NCBI GenBank assembly: GCA_049322795.1
Contig: JBMOQH010000007.1
Span: forward strand, 62,001 to 126,000
DNA length: 64,000 nucleotides
Source of the DNA: Immundisolibacter sp049322795
GTDB taxonomy: Bacteria; Pseudomonadota; Gammaproteobacteria; Immundisolibacterales; Immundisolibacteraceae
Direction: 5' to 3'
Shown here: piece by piece, positions 43,861-51,599 of the stretch
Layout of the letters: every line of letters begins with the position of its first letter
Numbering within the stretch: the first letter of the stretch is position 1
Position numbers and translations under genes: made by a program
Notes under the pieces: generated by a model
Databases searched by the model: none
Told to the model about the DNA's origin: nothing
Seen by the model: the letters and a program-made list of their open reading frames with translations, nothing else

Positions 43861-44018
43861 TGGGAGATGCTGAAAAATCCCGTCCCCGGGATTTTTCAGC
43901 TCGCCGCATCGCGGTACACGCCCGCGATGCGCTCCCTGGATCAATAGCTTGCGCCATTGATCCAGGCCGGGGCGTCCTGCCCCGGACGGGAAGCGCTGAA
44001 TAAATCAGCGCTTCCCTT
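43861..44018 (-). repeat. Multi-hairpin intergenic repeat, complete copy 5
   Basis: All five modules are present, inverted relative to copies 1 and 2: GCTGAAAAATCCC with GGGATTTTTCAGC, GCATCGCGG with CCGCGATGC, CTGGATCAATAGC with a matching CATTGATCCAG arm, CCGGGGC with GCCCCGG, and GGAAGCGCTGA with TCAGCGCTTCC. The left end GGGAGATGCTG and right end CAGCGCTTCCC form the inverted termini. It occupies the centre of the 452-bp divergent spacer between cstA and the Rieske genes. The 212 bp after it carry no recognisable gene and must hold the promoter of the Rieske pair. Confidence 0.85.
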
Positions 44019-44230
44019 GGCGCCGCTTTTGGCCCGTTGCGATCACGAGATGCGCCGCAGCCACGACCGGCCAGCATTTACAGCGGACCGCGTGTTGCGA
44101 CATTCTCGCCAGGCGCGAGGCGAAAGAACGACCGGCCGTCACGCACCAACCCGCAACGGCTCGGCCGTCTCGGGGTCGGTGCTCACGGCCAGGAACGACC
44201 CGCGGCTTCAACCTGAGGAGGGAATCACCC

Positions 44231-45541
44231 ATGCTGATGCGCAGTAACGAACCGGACTGGGATGCGCTGATCGACGAACCGCGGGCCCGCGTCGGCCGCA
44301 GCGTGTTCGTGGACGAGGCGATCCACGCACTCGAAATCGAGCGCATCTTCGGCCGCTGCTGGCTGTTCCTCGGCCACGAGTCGGAAATCCCGAACCCGGG
44401 CAACTACGTGACCCGCCGCATGGGGGACGACCACGTCATCGTCATGCGCGGGCCGGATGGGCGCGTGCGGGTGTTCCTGAACACCTGCTCGCACCGCGGC
44501 GTGAAGGTGTGCCGGGCAGATTCGGGCCACGCCCGGCAGCTCATCTGCCCCTACCACGGCTGGACCTACGACACGGCCGGGCGCCTGCTGACCACGGGCT
44601 TCGACGACTTCTACGCCGGCAAGCTCGACAAGGCGGCCGCAGGTCTGAAGCCCGTGGCGCAGACCGACACCCACGGCGGCCTAATCTTCGCCACCTTCGA
44701 CCCGCAGGCGCCGAGCCTCGGCGACTACCTCGGCGACGCGCGGTTTTATCTCGACACCTACTTCAACCGCACGCCGGGCGGCATGGTGGTGCTGAGCCCG
44801 CCGCAGCGCTGGGTGGTGCAGGCCAACTGGAAGATGGGGGCGCTGAACTTCGGCACCGACAACCAGCACCTGTACCCCACGCACTTCGGGCCGACCGCGC
44901 TCGAGCTGATCGGCGCGCCGTCCAAGGCCGTCATCGCCGCGCTCGGCGCCAGCCACCAGGTGACGATGAGCGGGCACAGCACCGTCAACACCGTGCTGCC
45001 GCCGGATCAGGTAATCCCGTTCTGCGGCCTGCATCCGGACCTGGTGCCGCTGTACGAGCGCACGCTGTCGGCCGCCCAGCTCGACATCCTGCGCCGCAAC
45101 GTGGTCACCGTCGGCAACGTGTTCCCGCACCTGGGCTGGATTCAGCCGGCGCTCGACGTGGAGCGCAACGGCCAGCCCGTGGCCGGCGGCACGCTGCGTG
45201 TGTGGCAGCCGATCGGCGCGCACGCCATGGAGATCACGTCCTGGTACCTCGCCGAGCGCGAGGCGGCGGACGACTGGAAACAGCGCGTGCTCGAAGCCGG
45301 CGTGCGCGGCTTTGGCATGAGCGGCGTGTTCGAGGAGGACGACGTCGACGTCTGGTCGTCCGTGAACAGCGTCTGCCGCGGGCGCCAGGCGCGCGCCGAG
45401 GCCGCCAGCTTCGAAACCGCGCTCAACTTCGCGCCGGTCGACGACTTTCCCGGCCCCGGCACCGCCTACTACCCCATGCTGCCGGAGAGCGTGCAGTTCA
45501 ACCTGCTGCGGCGCTGGAAGGCGCTGATGGGCACGCCCTGA
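44231..45541 (+). CDS. Rieske ring-hydroxylating oxygenase, alpha subunit (first set)
   Basis: This 436-residue catalytic subunit inserts oxygen into an aromatic or related ring. The Rieske [2Fe-2S] site is C86-x-H88 and C106-x-x-H109 (CSHRGVKVC and CPYHGW, 17 residues between the pairs). The mononuclear iron facial triad begins D210-x-x-H213-x4-H218 in GTDNQHLYPTH. The ribosome site TGAGGAGGG precedes the ATG. The beta subunit follows 13 bases later. No ferredoxin or reductase gene is adjacent, so electron-transfer partners must be elsewhere. Substrate is unknown; relatives act on polycyclic aromatics, biphenyls or phenylpropanoids. Confidence 0.9.
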   Translation: MLMRSNEPDWDALIDEPRARVGRSVFVDEAIHALEIERIFGRCWLFLGHESEIPNPGNYVTRRMGDDHVIVMRGPDGRVRVFLNTCSHRGVKVCRADSGHARQLICPYHGWTYDTAGRLLTTGFDDFYAGKLDKAAAGLKPVAQTDTHGGLIFATFDPQAPSLGDYLGDARFYLDTYFNRTPGGMVVLSPPQRWVVQANWKMGALNFGTDNQHLYPTHFGPTALELIGAPSKAVIAALGASHQVTMSGHSTVNTVLPPDQVIPFCGLHPDLVPLYERTLSAAQLDILRRNVVTVGNVFPHLGWIQPALDVERNGQPVAGGTLRVWQPIGAHAMEITSWYLAEREAADDWKQRVLEAGVRGFGMSGVFEEDDVDVWSSVNSVCRGRQARAEAASFETALNFAPVDDFPGPGTAYYPMLPESVQFNLLRRWKALMGTP

Positions 45542-45554
45542 GCCGGAGATGACG

Positions 45555-46052
45555 ATGTCCGACGCCCTGTTCGCCCGCGTCTACGAGCACCTGACGGACG
45601 AAGCCGCGCTGCTCGACGCGCGCCTGTACATGCAATGGCACGCCACGCTCGACCCGGCCATCCACTACAGCGCCTACGCCCACCTGGTGCGCATGCAGGG
45701 CGAGGAAGTCCCGCTCGGCCCGCCGCTGTTCCTGGAGAACCACGCCAGCCTACGCACGCGCTGCGAGCAGCTGACCACGCCCGGCCTGAGCGTGTCCGAC
45801 AACCCGCCCGCGCCCACGCGGCACTTCGTGACCAACGTGCGCCTGCGCCCGAGCGACACGCCGGGCACCTGCCGCGCCGACAGCTACGTGCTCATCTACC
45901 GCACGCGCGGCACCGACCTGCCGCCGTTCTTCCTGACCGCGCTGCGCGAGGACGAATTCACCGTCACGCCCGACGCGCTGCGCCTGCGCCGCCGGCGCGC
46001 GCGCTGCGACGACGCGGTCATCACCAGCCGCAGCCTTAGCTTTTTCATCTGA
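45555..46052 (+). CDS. Ring-hydroxylating oxygenase beta subunit (first set)
   Basis: This 165-residue protein of the SnoaL-like/NTF2-fold beta subunit family makes the alpha3beta3 oxygenase with the upstream subunit. Segments that fit are EHLTDEAALLDARLYMQWHA, a variable middle, TRHFVTNVRLRPSD and the SYVLIYRTRGT strand, ending RARCDDAVITSRSLSFFI. The ATG at 45555 has GGAG six bases upstream and is preferred over the ATG two codons earlier that sits directly on the ribosome site. It is structural rather than catalytic in most family members. The 194 bp after it hold no gene but contain stacked inverted repeats. Confidence 0.83.
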   Translation: MSDALFARVYEHLTDEAALLDARLYMQWHATLDPAIHYSAYAHLVRMQGEEVPLGPPLFLENHASLRTRCEQLTTPGLSVSDNPPAPTRHFVTNVRLRPSDTPGTCRADSYVLIYRTRGTDLPPFFLTALREDEFTVTPDALRLRRRRARCDDAVITSRSLSFFI

Positions 46053-46177
46053 CGGGTCGGCAGGCTGTGAGCGAGCGATTGGCCAGGGCGCGCGCGTTGC
46101 GGGCCTCATTACCGAAGGGAACGTTCCGGGCGCAGGACATTGACACCTATAAACGCGAGGGGCGGAAGTGATTGCTG

Positions 46178-46255
46178 TGGCCAGCCCACGTAGATGCGGT
46201 TCGTGCCTCACCGCATCCTTCGCGGGCTGGCCAGTACAGCGCCTTGTCAAGGCGC
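46178..46255. other. Nested inverted repeats between the Rieske genes and the restriction operon
   Basis: Two perfect stems are nested: TGGCCAGCC with GGCTGGCCA outside, and GATGCGGT with ACCGCATC inside. A third hairpin, GCGCCTT-GTC-AAGGCGC (46239-46255), follows and includes the stop codon of the restriction endonuclease gene. The arrangement suits a terminator pair between convergent genes. The nested part is more elaborate than a terminator needs and could instead mark the edge of the inserted island. Confidence 0.6.
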
Positions 46256-47206
46256 ATTGTAGGGTCCAAGAAAACGCTCGCCATTGAAATGAATAAGGTG
46301 GGATGGCGCATCAGCCACCCATACCTCGGTTTCCCATGCAATATCACCAAGGTATCTGCCCAGGACAGACCGATTCGGGAAGGCGGTCACATAGACCAGA
46401 CCGGCGGTCGATCCGGCGAACAGCTTCGCCAGCTCGACATGACGCTTGCCATCGACCGGGCCGTGACTGGTGACGGACTCAACCAGCAGCAGCCAGTTTT
46501 TCGCGGTGAAATGCAACACCACGTCGGGCATCTTGCCGTGTGAATCAACATCAACGCCAAGGCCGGCCAACAAGGGTGCGTCGAAGTAGCCCCACTTGTC
46601 GCCCGTATCACCGGCATAGACAAGCACGCTGCCCGGCGCGAAGCGCGGAGCGAAGTCCTCGATGATGGACCGGATCAGCGCGCTATGCTCGCCGGCGCTG
46701 AGAGAGATTTCCTTGCCCGGTGCAATCTCGACCGGGATACGGCTTTGCTCCCGCTCCTTGGCATAGCGGGCAACCAGCGTTTCCCGCTCGGCCAGATAGG
46801 CAGTCAGGCTGTCATGCCATGCCGGCGTGCCGAAGGTACGCAGCAGGGCCAGCGCGGCCGGCTCGATTTGATAGACGGCCTTGGGGCTGTTCACTGGCCG
46901 ATCGGGCATGTCCGGGTTGTAAAGGGCGATGCCAGCATCACAGAACTGGTGCATGGTCTGTCGGCGGAACGTCTCGCGGGTATTCGGTGCGTACTCCTTG
47001 CCGTAGTGCTCGCGCGCCCAATCCATGATAGGCGTTATACCGACAAGCGGGTCCCGGGCCTCCGACCACGGCTTCCCCGGCGGGAGGTCGAGCAGCGCCA
47101 ACAGGCAGAACGCGGAACGTTCATTCTGTTGTGCACGAGGCAGCCCAAGTGAAACGAGAATCTGATGCGCGGCCTTGATGTGGCGGCTCTTCTTGCTGAT
47201 AGTCAT
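46247..47206 (-). CDS. BsuBI/PstI-type type II restriction endonuclease
   Basis: This 319-residue endonuclease belongs to the BsuBI/PstI family. The C-terminal family domain is clear: VLVYAGDTGDKWGYFDAPLL at about 195-214, then GKMPDVVLHF with Asp228 and WLLLVESVTSHGPVDGKRH with Glu243. These form the PD-(D/E)XK-like catalytic core. The N-terminal half is a helical, probably winged-helix recognition domain. ATG at 47206 overlaps the methyltransferase stop by four bases. BsuBI and PstI cut CTGCAG, which is a plausible but unproven target here. Codon use is less GC-biased than in neighbouring genes. Confidence 0.88.
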   Translation of the reverse strand: MTISKKSRHIKAAHQILVSLGLPRAQQNERSAFCLLALLDLPPGKPWSEARDPLVGITPIMDWAREHYGKEYAPNTRETFRRQTMHQFCDAGIALYNPDMPDRPVNSPKAVYQIEPAALALLRTFGTPAWHDSLTAYLAERETLVARYAKEREQSRIPVEIAPGKEISLSAGEHSALIRSIIEDFAPRFAPGSVLVYAGDTGDKWGYFDAPLLAGLGVDVDSHGKMPDVVLHFTAKNWLLLVESVTSHGPVDGKRHVELAKLFAGSTAGLVYVTAFPNRSVLGRYLGDIAWETEVWVADAPSHLIHFNGERFLGPYNAP

Positions 47207-48747
47207 TCGGCCACGGCCCTGAACATGTCGTCTATCTTGCTCTGCGTGAGGACTTCCTGTTGCATGGCCCACTTGCCCAGCTCCATCAGGATTTGACGAC
47301 TGGGGTACTTCATCAGTTTGAGGTCAGTCGCATTGACTTGGGTATGGCCGTTGAAGCGCCGGAAATTTTCATCGACCGCGGTCGTGTTCAGAAACACGGC
47401 CAGCCCGCGCGCCAGCTCCTCGGGCAAGCCATGCTTGTGTTCGTGGAACAGGTTCAAGTGGTTCTCGAAGCCCAATACAGGCACCTCACCGAAAGCGCGC
47501 GGCTCGACCACGCTCGCCATGATGCGGCGCTTCTCTTCCTTGGACGAGAAGCGGCGAACCACACAGTAAAAGCCGTTCGGGTACAGCCATTTTTCAGTGT
47601 CGGCATTGCGTTCGATGGCGTTGGGCTTATTCAATCCCTCGATGGGCCACCTGGCGCCGGCGCTGCTGAAGTGACCGGGATACAGCAGGGGCGCCGTACG
47701 CTCCCCCGGCATGTCGCGCAGGTGTTCTTTCAGCCGGAAATCAACCACTGGCCCGGTCGACACCTTGATACCTAGGTCGGACAGCGTGCAGCAGATCGCC
47801 GGGGATAGCTCGATGGCGTTTCTCGCCGCGGACGTGGGAATGTGAATGAACCGCTCCGGGTCATCCTGTAATACTATCCGGTCGAACGGGTGTTCGTGGG
47901 TCATGAGGTCGGCGAAGGTGTCGTCGGTCGATGTCGAAATCGTCACCGGCCCCTGTTCGCCATCTCGCTCCAGGCGAATGATGACATTCTCTTGCAGAAC
48001 CCCGTCATCCTTGAAGGCCTTGTTGCGTGACTCGAACAGGTGCATATGGCGCACTGCCGCTCGCTCGAGGATGAAGTCGCGGAACGGGCGGTAATACGGA
48101 CCATTACAGAAACTGCGCGGGATGATAGCCACGATCTGCCCGCCCGGTGCAGCCCGGGCAACAGCCAGCGCAACGAAGGCGCTATACAGGTTTACCGTCT
48201 CGATGCCAACACGGCGCAGGGCCAGCCGGTGAGCGGAGGCGCTGTTAATTTTCTTGTAGGGCGGGTTAAGAATTGCGTGTGAGTAGCGCTCTATGGACGG
48301 CGAGAAAAGGCTGCCCGTCAATGATTCGACTGCGGCATGAATAAAATCGTCTTGACGGATATTCGCAACAAAATCGCCCCCATGGTTGTATCTATCCATA
48401 GTATGCGCCAAATGCTCTATCAAGGCAGGATCAAGCTCGAAGGCATCCACGACAACTCGTCTGAAACGAAATCCACCACTTCTCCATCGCTGCAAAAAGG
48501 CTGCCGACAGCGCACCTATTCCCGCACCCGCATCCAGCAGCCGGCAGCAACCTTCTCCATCTGGGAAAAGGCCTGCCATGAATGCAGCCGTCCTTTCAGG
48601 CGTGAGAAACTGACCGAGCAGCGACTTTTTCGTCGCTTCGGTGCTCTGCGACAAGAGCAACCTTTTGTGTTCAATCGCTGATAACAATGCGGTGTTCCCC
48701 TGTTTGTGCCTCAAGGGGAGCACAGCGTCGGGCGCCCGGTCAGCCAT
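47203..48747 (-). CDS. N6-adenine DNA methyltransferase of the BsuBI/PstI system
   Basis: This 514-residue methyltransferase protects DNA from the partner endonuclease. Motif X GQFLTP is at about 45-50, the AdoMet-binding motif I LLDAGAGIGALSAAFL at about 70-85, acidic DAFELDP at 101-107 and the catalytic motif IV NPPY at 161-164. The C-terminal target-recognition part is long. The ATG at 48747 overlaps the end of the upstream antitoxin gene by eight bases, so it is read by coupling; an upstream in-frame extension duplicates antitoxin coding sequence and is rejected. Sequence around 48.3-48.7 kb is the most AT-rich in the window, pointing to recent transfer. Confidence 0.9.
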   Translation of the reverse strand: MADRAPDAVLPLRHKQGNTALLSAIEHKRLLLSQSTEATKKSLLGQFLTPERTAAFMAGLFPDGEGCCRLLDAGAGIGALSAAFLQRWRSGGFRFRRVVVDAFELDPALIEHLAHTMDRYNHGGDFVANIRQDDFIHAAVESLTGSLFSPSIERYSHAILNPPYKKINSASAHRLALRRVGIETVNLYSAFVALAVARAAPGGQIVAIIPRSFCNGPYYRPFRDFILERAAVRHMHLFESRNKAFKDDGVLQENVIIRLERDGEQGPVTISTSTDDTFADLMTHEHPFDRIVLQDDPERFIHIPTSAARNAIELSPAICCTLSDLGIKVSTGPVVDFRLKEHLRDMPGERTAPLLYPGHFSSAGARWPIEGLNKPNAIERNADTEKWLYPNGFYCVVRRFSSKEEKRRIMASVVEPRAFGEVPVLGFENHLNLFHEHKHGLPEELARGLAVFLNTTAVDENFRRFNGHTQVNATDLKLMKYPSRQILMELGKWAMQQEVLTQSKIDDMFRAVAE

Positions 48748-49039
48748 GACTGGCTTCGGCGTGGAGCTTGATCCCGAGCGCCCCGATGACCTTGAGGATG
48801 GTGTCGAAACCTGGACTGCGCTCGCCGGAAAGGGCCTTGTACAGGCTTTCGCGCGACAGCCCGGCATCGCGGGCAACCTGGGCCATACCTTTGGCACGGG
48901 CGATGTCGCCCAATGCCTTGGCAATGAACGCCGCATCGCCGTCTACCTCTGCGAGGCACGCCTCGAGGTAGGCGGCCATTTCCTCGGGCGTTCTGAGGTG
49001 TTCGGAAACGTCGTAGCGAGTGGTCGTGGTCTTGGCCAT
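48740..49039 (-). CDS. HTH antitoxin of a RelE/HigB-like toxin-antitoxin pair
   Basis: This 99-residue protein is of the putative addiction module antidote family (COG3636). It opens AKTTTTRYDVSEHLRTPEEM and has DGDAAFIAKALGDIARAKGM. A helix-turn-helix follows: MAQVARDAGLSRESLYKALS. It should bind and silence the toxin encoded just upstream and repress their common promoter. Here the downstream end overlaps the methyltransferase start by eight bases, tying the toxin-antitoxin pair and the restriction-modification pair into one transcript. Confidence 0.88.
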   Translation of the reverse strand: MAKTTTTRYDVSEHLRTPEEMAAYLEACLAEVDGDAAFIAKALGDIARAKGMAQVARDAGLSRESLYKALSGERSPGFDTILKVIGALGIKLHAEASHG

Positions 49040-49044
49040 GGCGC

Positions 49045-49341
49045 TTACTCCGATAGATTGCGGGCGAGGCGCAAGGCAGTCTTGATGTCTTTGGCTTGCG
49101 TGCTTTTGTCACCACCTGCCAGGAGAATGATCAGCTCTTGCCCCCGCTGCTTGAAATAGACCCGATAACCGGGGCCGTAGTTGATCCGCAACTCAGACAC
49201 ACCTTCACCGACGGGCTCGACATCACCGGGATTCCCCGCCGAGAGTCGCTCTATCCTGGCCTGGACACGCGCCCTTGCCTGAATATCGCGCAGGCCGTCG
49301 AGCCAATTCGCAAAGTCGTCCGTCTTGCGAATCTCGATCAT
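49045..49341 (-). CDS. RelE/HigB-like toxin
   Basis: This 98-residue addiction-module killer protein of the COG3657 family starts MIEIRKTDDFANWLDGLRDI and has RARVQARIERLSAGNPGDVE, ELRINYGPGYRVYF and LLAGGDKSTQAKDIKTALRL, all typical. Proteins of this fold are ribosome-dependent mRNA interferases or gyrase poisons; this subfamily's target is not established. The toxin comes first in the operon and the antitoxin second, five bases apart. The start codon lies about where transcription from the promoter upstream should begin. Confidence 0.88.
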   Translation of the reverse strand: MIEIRKTDDFANWLDGLRDIQARARVQARIERLSAGNPGDVEPVGEGVSELRINYGPGYRVYFKQRGQELIILLAGGDKSTQAKDIKTALRLARNLSE

Positions 49342-49347
49342 GGGCCG

Positions 49348-49376
49348 AATGTAGCCCGTTGGCTACATAACGTCAA
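49348..49376 (-). promoter_or_regulatory. Promoter and operator of the toxin-antitoxin/restriction operon
   Basis: On the minus strand TTGACG (49376-49371) and TACATT (49353-49348) are 17 bases apart, a strong sigma-70 promoter. The perfect inverted repeat TGTAGCC-CGTT-GGCTACA at 49350-49367 covers the spacer and half the -10 box, an ideal operator for the HTH antitoxin. The expected transcription start is about 49341, the first base of the toxin ATG. Confidence 0.7.
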
Positions 49377-49540
49377 TGGCGACAACGATGCTTGAAGCGA
49401 GCGCACCAGCAAGGAAACCGGATTGCCCCCCCGCCGTCGTCCCGACGAGTTCGAGTTCACCCCCGAGCGGAAGCAGGCGAAGGCTGCCGGAGCGCGTCGG
49501 GTGGCACGAAGGGTTGCACGTCACCGCCGGCCTGTAAGAA

Positions 49541-49834
49541 CTACAAGCGCTCGGCCCAGTAGCCGGGCTCGCGGTGCTGATGAGCAATGGCGTAGATGTG
49601 CGGGCCGGACCCGGAGGGTTCGTAAATGACCGAGTAGGGGAAGCGATCGAAATGGTATACGCGCAGGCCGTAGTCCCCATGGGACCCTCGTGCTTCGTTC
49701 TCGACCAACAGATCGCGCATGCGTTCGAACTCCGCGAGGAACGCCTCGGCGACAGCGCGACTCGCATGCCTCGCGTAGTAGACCGCGGCCTCGCCGAGCT
49801 CAGCTTCGGCATCCGGGTGAAGCCAGTAGGTCAC
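49541..49834 (-). CDS. ParE/RelE-family toxin of a second toxin-antitoxin pair
   Basis: This 97-residue protein shows the ParE/RelE fold: VTYWLHPDAEAELGEAAVYY, the helical RAVAEAFLAEFERMRDLLVE, and strands YGLRVYHFDRFPYSVIYEPS and HIYAIAHQHREPGYW. The GTG at 49834 overlaps the antitoxin stop by four bases (GTGA) and gives the canonical length; the longer frame is not supported. ParE proteins poison gyrase and RelE proteins cut mRNA on ribosomes; sequence alone does not decide here. The 206 bp beyond it, up to the first pair, carry no gene other than that pair's promoter. Confidence 0.83.
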   Translation of the reverse strand: MTYWLHPDAEAELGEAAVYYARHASRAVAEAFLAEFERMRDLLVENEARGSHGDYGLRVYHFDRFPYSVIYEPSGSGPHIYAIAHQHREPGYWAERL

Positions 49835-50055
49835 CCGAGGCGCGCGCGAACCCGTGCAAGCGCAGTATCTCCCGGCGCCAGGGCAACCTTGCCCGCACGA
49901 ACGTCCTCGCGCCGGGCATTCGCTGCCTTGAGCCAAGCGTCCTGGGCCGGCGACCGTGGTTCAAAGCTGGCAATAAGGCGCTCGACGAGCTTGGCTCGGT
50001 CTTCCGGCGCGAGACATAGGGCCTGGGCAGCGAGGTCTTCAACGGGCGTTGACAT
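49831..50055 (-). CDS. Antitoxin, addiction-module component family (TIGR02574-like)
   Basis: This 74-residue protein opens STPVEDLAAQALCLAPEDRA, then KLVERLIASFEP, the signature of the short addiction-module component family that pairs with ParE/RelE toxins. The C-terminal half (QDAWLKAANARREDVRAGKV and onward) is the toxin-wrapping part. The start could also be four codons earlier (ATG at 50067). It comes before its toxin, the reverse of the order in the neighbouring pair. The 250 bp upstream, to the metY end, should contain its promoter; none stood out. Confidence 0.8.
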   Translation of the reverse strand: MSTPVEDLAAQALCLAPEDRAKLVERLIASFEPRSPAQDAWLKAANARREDVRAGKVALAPGDTALARVRARLG

Positions 50056-50305
50056 GATGAACCTCATGGGCAGGGCAGCAAGAGCGCCACATCATGGAGG
50101 GCCCGTGCAAGTGAAGCAACATTGGCGATACCCAACGTTCAGATTGATGGGCCGCCGCTCCGCGGCGCCCCCCGAACGCGAGGTTCGCCCCGAAACGCCC
50201 CCAGTTGGAGGCACAGAAGCCAGGCGGAGAAGCCTGAAACCGCGACGAGTGAAAGCCAAAGAACAGGGCCGCGACGCGCGAGCCGACAGCGCGGGCGCTC
50301 GCCCC

Positions 50306-51589
50306 CTACCCGCCCGCCGCCGCCAGCGCCTGGTCGATATCCCACAGGATGTCATCCACGTGTTCGAGGCCCACGGACATGCGCACCATGTCCGGCGGCA
50401 CGCCGGCGGCGAGTTGCTGCGCCTCGTCGAGCTGGCGGTGGGTGGTGGACGCGGGGTGGATGATCAGCGTGCGCGTGTCGCCGATGTTGGCGAGGTGGCT
50501 CATGAAGCGGGCCGCTTCGATGAAGCGCACGCCGGCCGCCATGCCGCCTTTCACGCCAAATGCCAGCAGCCCGGAAGCGCCGCGCATCTGGCGCTGCATG
50601 AGCGTGTGTTGCGGGTGGTCGGGGAGACCAGGGTAGTTCACCCAGTTCACGCGCGGGTCGCCCTGCAGGAATTGCGCCACGCGCAGGGCATTGGCGCAGT
50701 GGCGCTCCATGCGGATGGGCAGGGTTTCGATGCCCTGCAAAATCTGCCAGGCGCTCATCGGCGCGAGTGCCGCGCCGTACACGCGCAGCGTTTCCATGCG
50801 CGCGCGCATGGTGAAGCCGAAGTCGCCGAAGGTCTCGTAGAACTTCACGCCGTGGTAGCCGGGCGAGGGCTCGGTCATGCCCGGGAACTTGCCGTTGTCC
50901 CACGGGAAGGTGCCGCTCTCGACGATGACACCGCCGAGCGTGGTGCCGTGGCCGCCCAGATACTTGGTGGCCGAATGCACCACGATGTCCGCGCCCAGCG
51001 CGATGGGGTTGCACAGAAACGGCGTCGGCACGGTGTTGTCCACCACCAGCGGCACGCCGTGGGCGTGGGCGATGTCCGCCACGGCGGCGATGTCGAGCAC
51101 CGTGAGGCTGGGATTTCCAAGCGTTTCGGCGAACACGGCGCGGGTGTTCGGGCGCATGGCGGCGGCAAAGGCGTCCGGCGCGGTGGCGTCCACGAAGGTG
51201 GTCTCGATGCCCAGGCGCGCCAGGTTCACCGCCAGCAGCGTGACGCTGCCACCATACAGCGCACCGGCCGCCACCACGTGGTCGCCGTGGTCCAGCAGCG
51301 TCATCAGCGCCATCGCTTCCGCCGCCATGCCGCTGGCCGATGCCACCGCCGCGCGCCCGCCTTCGAGCGCCGCCACGCGTTCTTCCAGCGCCGCCACGGT
51401 GGGGTTGCTCAGGCGCGAATAGACATTGCCGAAGGTTTGCAGGTTGAACAGCGAGGCCGCGTGGTCCGCGCTGTCGAACACGAAGCTGGTGGTCTGGTAG
51501 ATGGGCAGCGCGCGGGCGCCGGTCTCGGCGTCCGGCACCTGCCCGGCGTGGATGGCCAGCGTCTCGGGCCGGAAGGTGTGATCCGCCAT
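50306..51589 (-). CDS. metY: O-acetylhomoserine sulfhydrylase
   Basis: This 427-residue PLP enzyme of the Cys/Met metabolism family makes homocysteine from O-acetylhomoserine and sulfide. It opens FRPETLAIHAGQVPDAETGA and has PIYQTTSFVFDSADHAASLF and YSRLSNPTVAALEERVAALE. The PLP Lys209 is in VVHSATKYLGGHGTTLGGVI. The insertion relative to cystathionine gamma-synthase and the length near 430 mark it as MetY. It follows a CoA-binding protein gene by ten bases. No SAM riboswitch was recognised upstream. Confidence 0.94.
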   Translation of the reverse strand: MADHTFRPETLAIHAGQVPDAETGARALPIYQTTSFVFDSADHAASLFNLQTFGNVYSRLSNPTVAALEERVAALEGGRAAVASASGMAAEAMALMTLLDHGDHVVAAGALYGGSVTLLAVNLARLGIETTFVDATAPDAFAAAMRPNTRAVFAETLGNPSLTVLDIAAVADIAHAHGVPLVVDNTVPTPFLCNPIALGADIVVHSATKYLGGHGTTLGGVIVESGTFPWDNGKFPGMTEPSPGYHGVKFYETFGDFGFTMRARMETLRVYGAALAPMSAWQILQGIETLPIRMERHCANALRVAQFLQGDPRVNWVNYPGLPDHPQHTLMQRQMRGASGLLAFGVKGGMAAGVRFIEAARFMSHLANIGDTRTLIIHPASTTHRQLDEAQQLAAGVPPDMVRMSVGLEHVDDILWDIDQALAAAGG

Positions 51590-51599
51590 CGTCCGGCCC

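Noticed and set aside
41755..44003. Plus-strand open frame covering cstA
   Set aside because: His/Arg/Gln-rich low-complexity translation typical of an antisense shadow of a membrane protein gene.
46178..46255. Integron attC site or phage attachment site
   Set aside because: The core RYYYAAC/GTTRRRY bases of attC are absent and no integrase gene or direct-repeat pair was found around the island.
46247..48747. Avoidance of CTGCAG as proof of target specificity
   Set aside because: CTGCAG occurs repeatedly in the window (for example near 10333 and 10637), so avoidance is not evident; recognition remains inferred from the family.
50056..50305. SAM riboswitch or other RNA for metY
   Set aside because: This stretch is downstream of metY, and the region upstream of the metY operon (52062-52193) shows no conserved riboswitch core.
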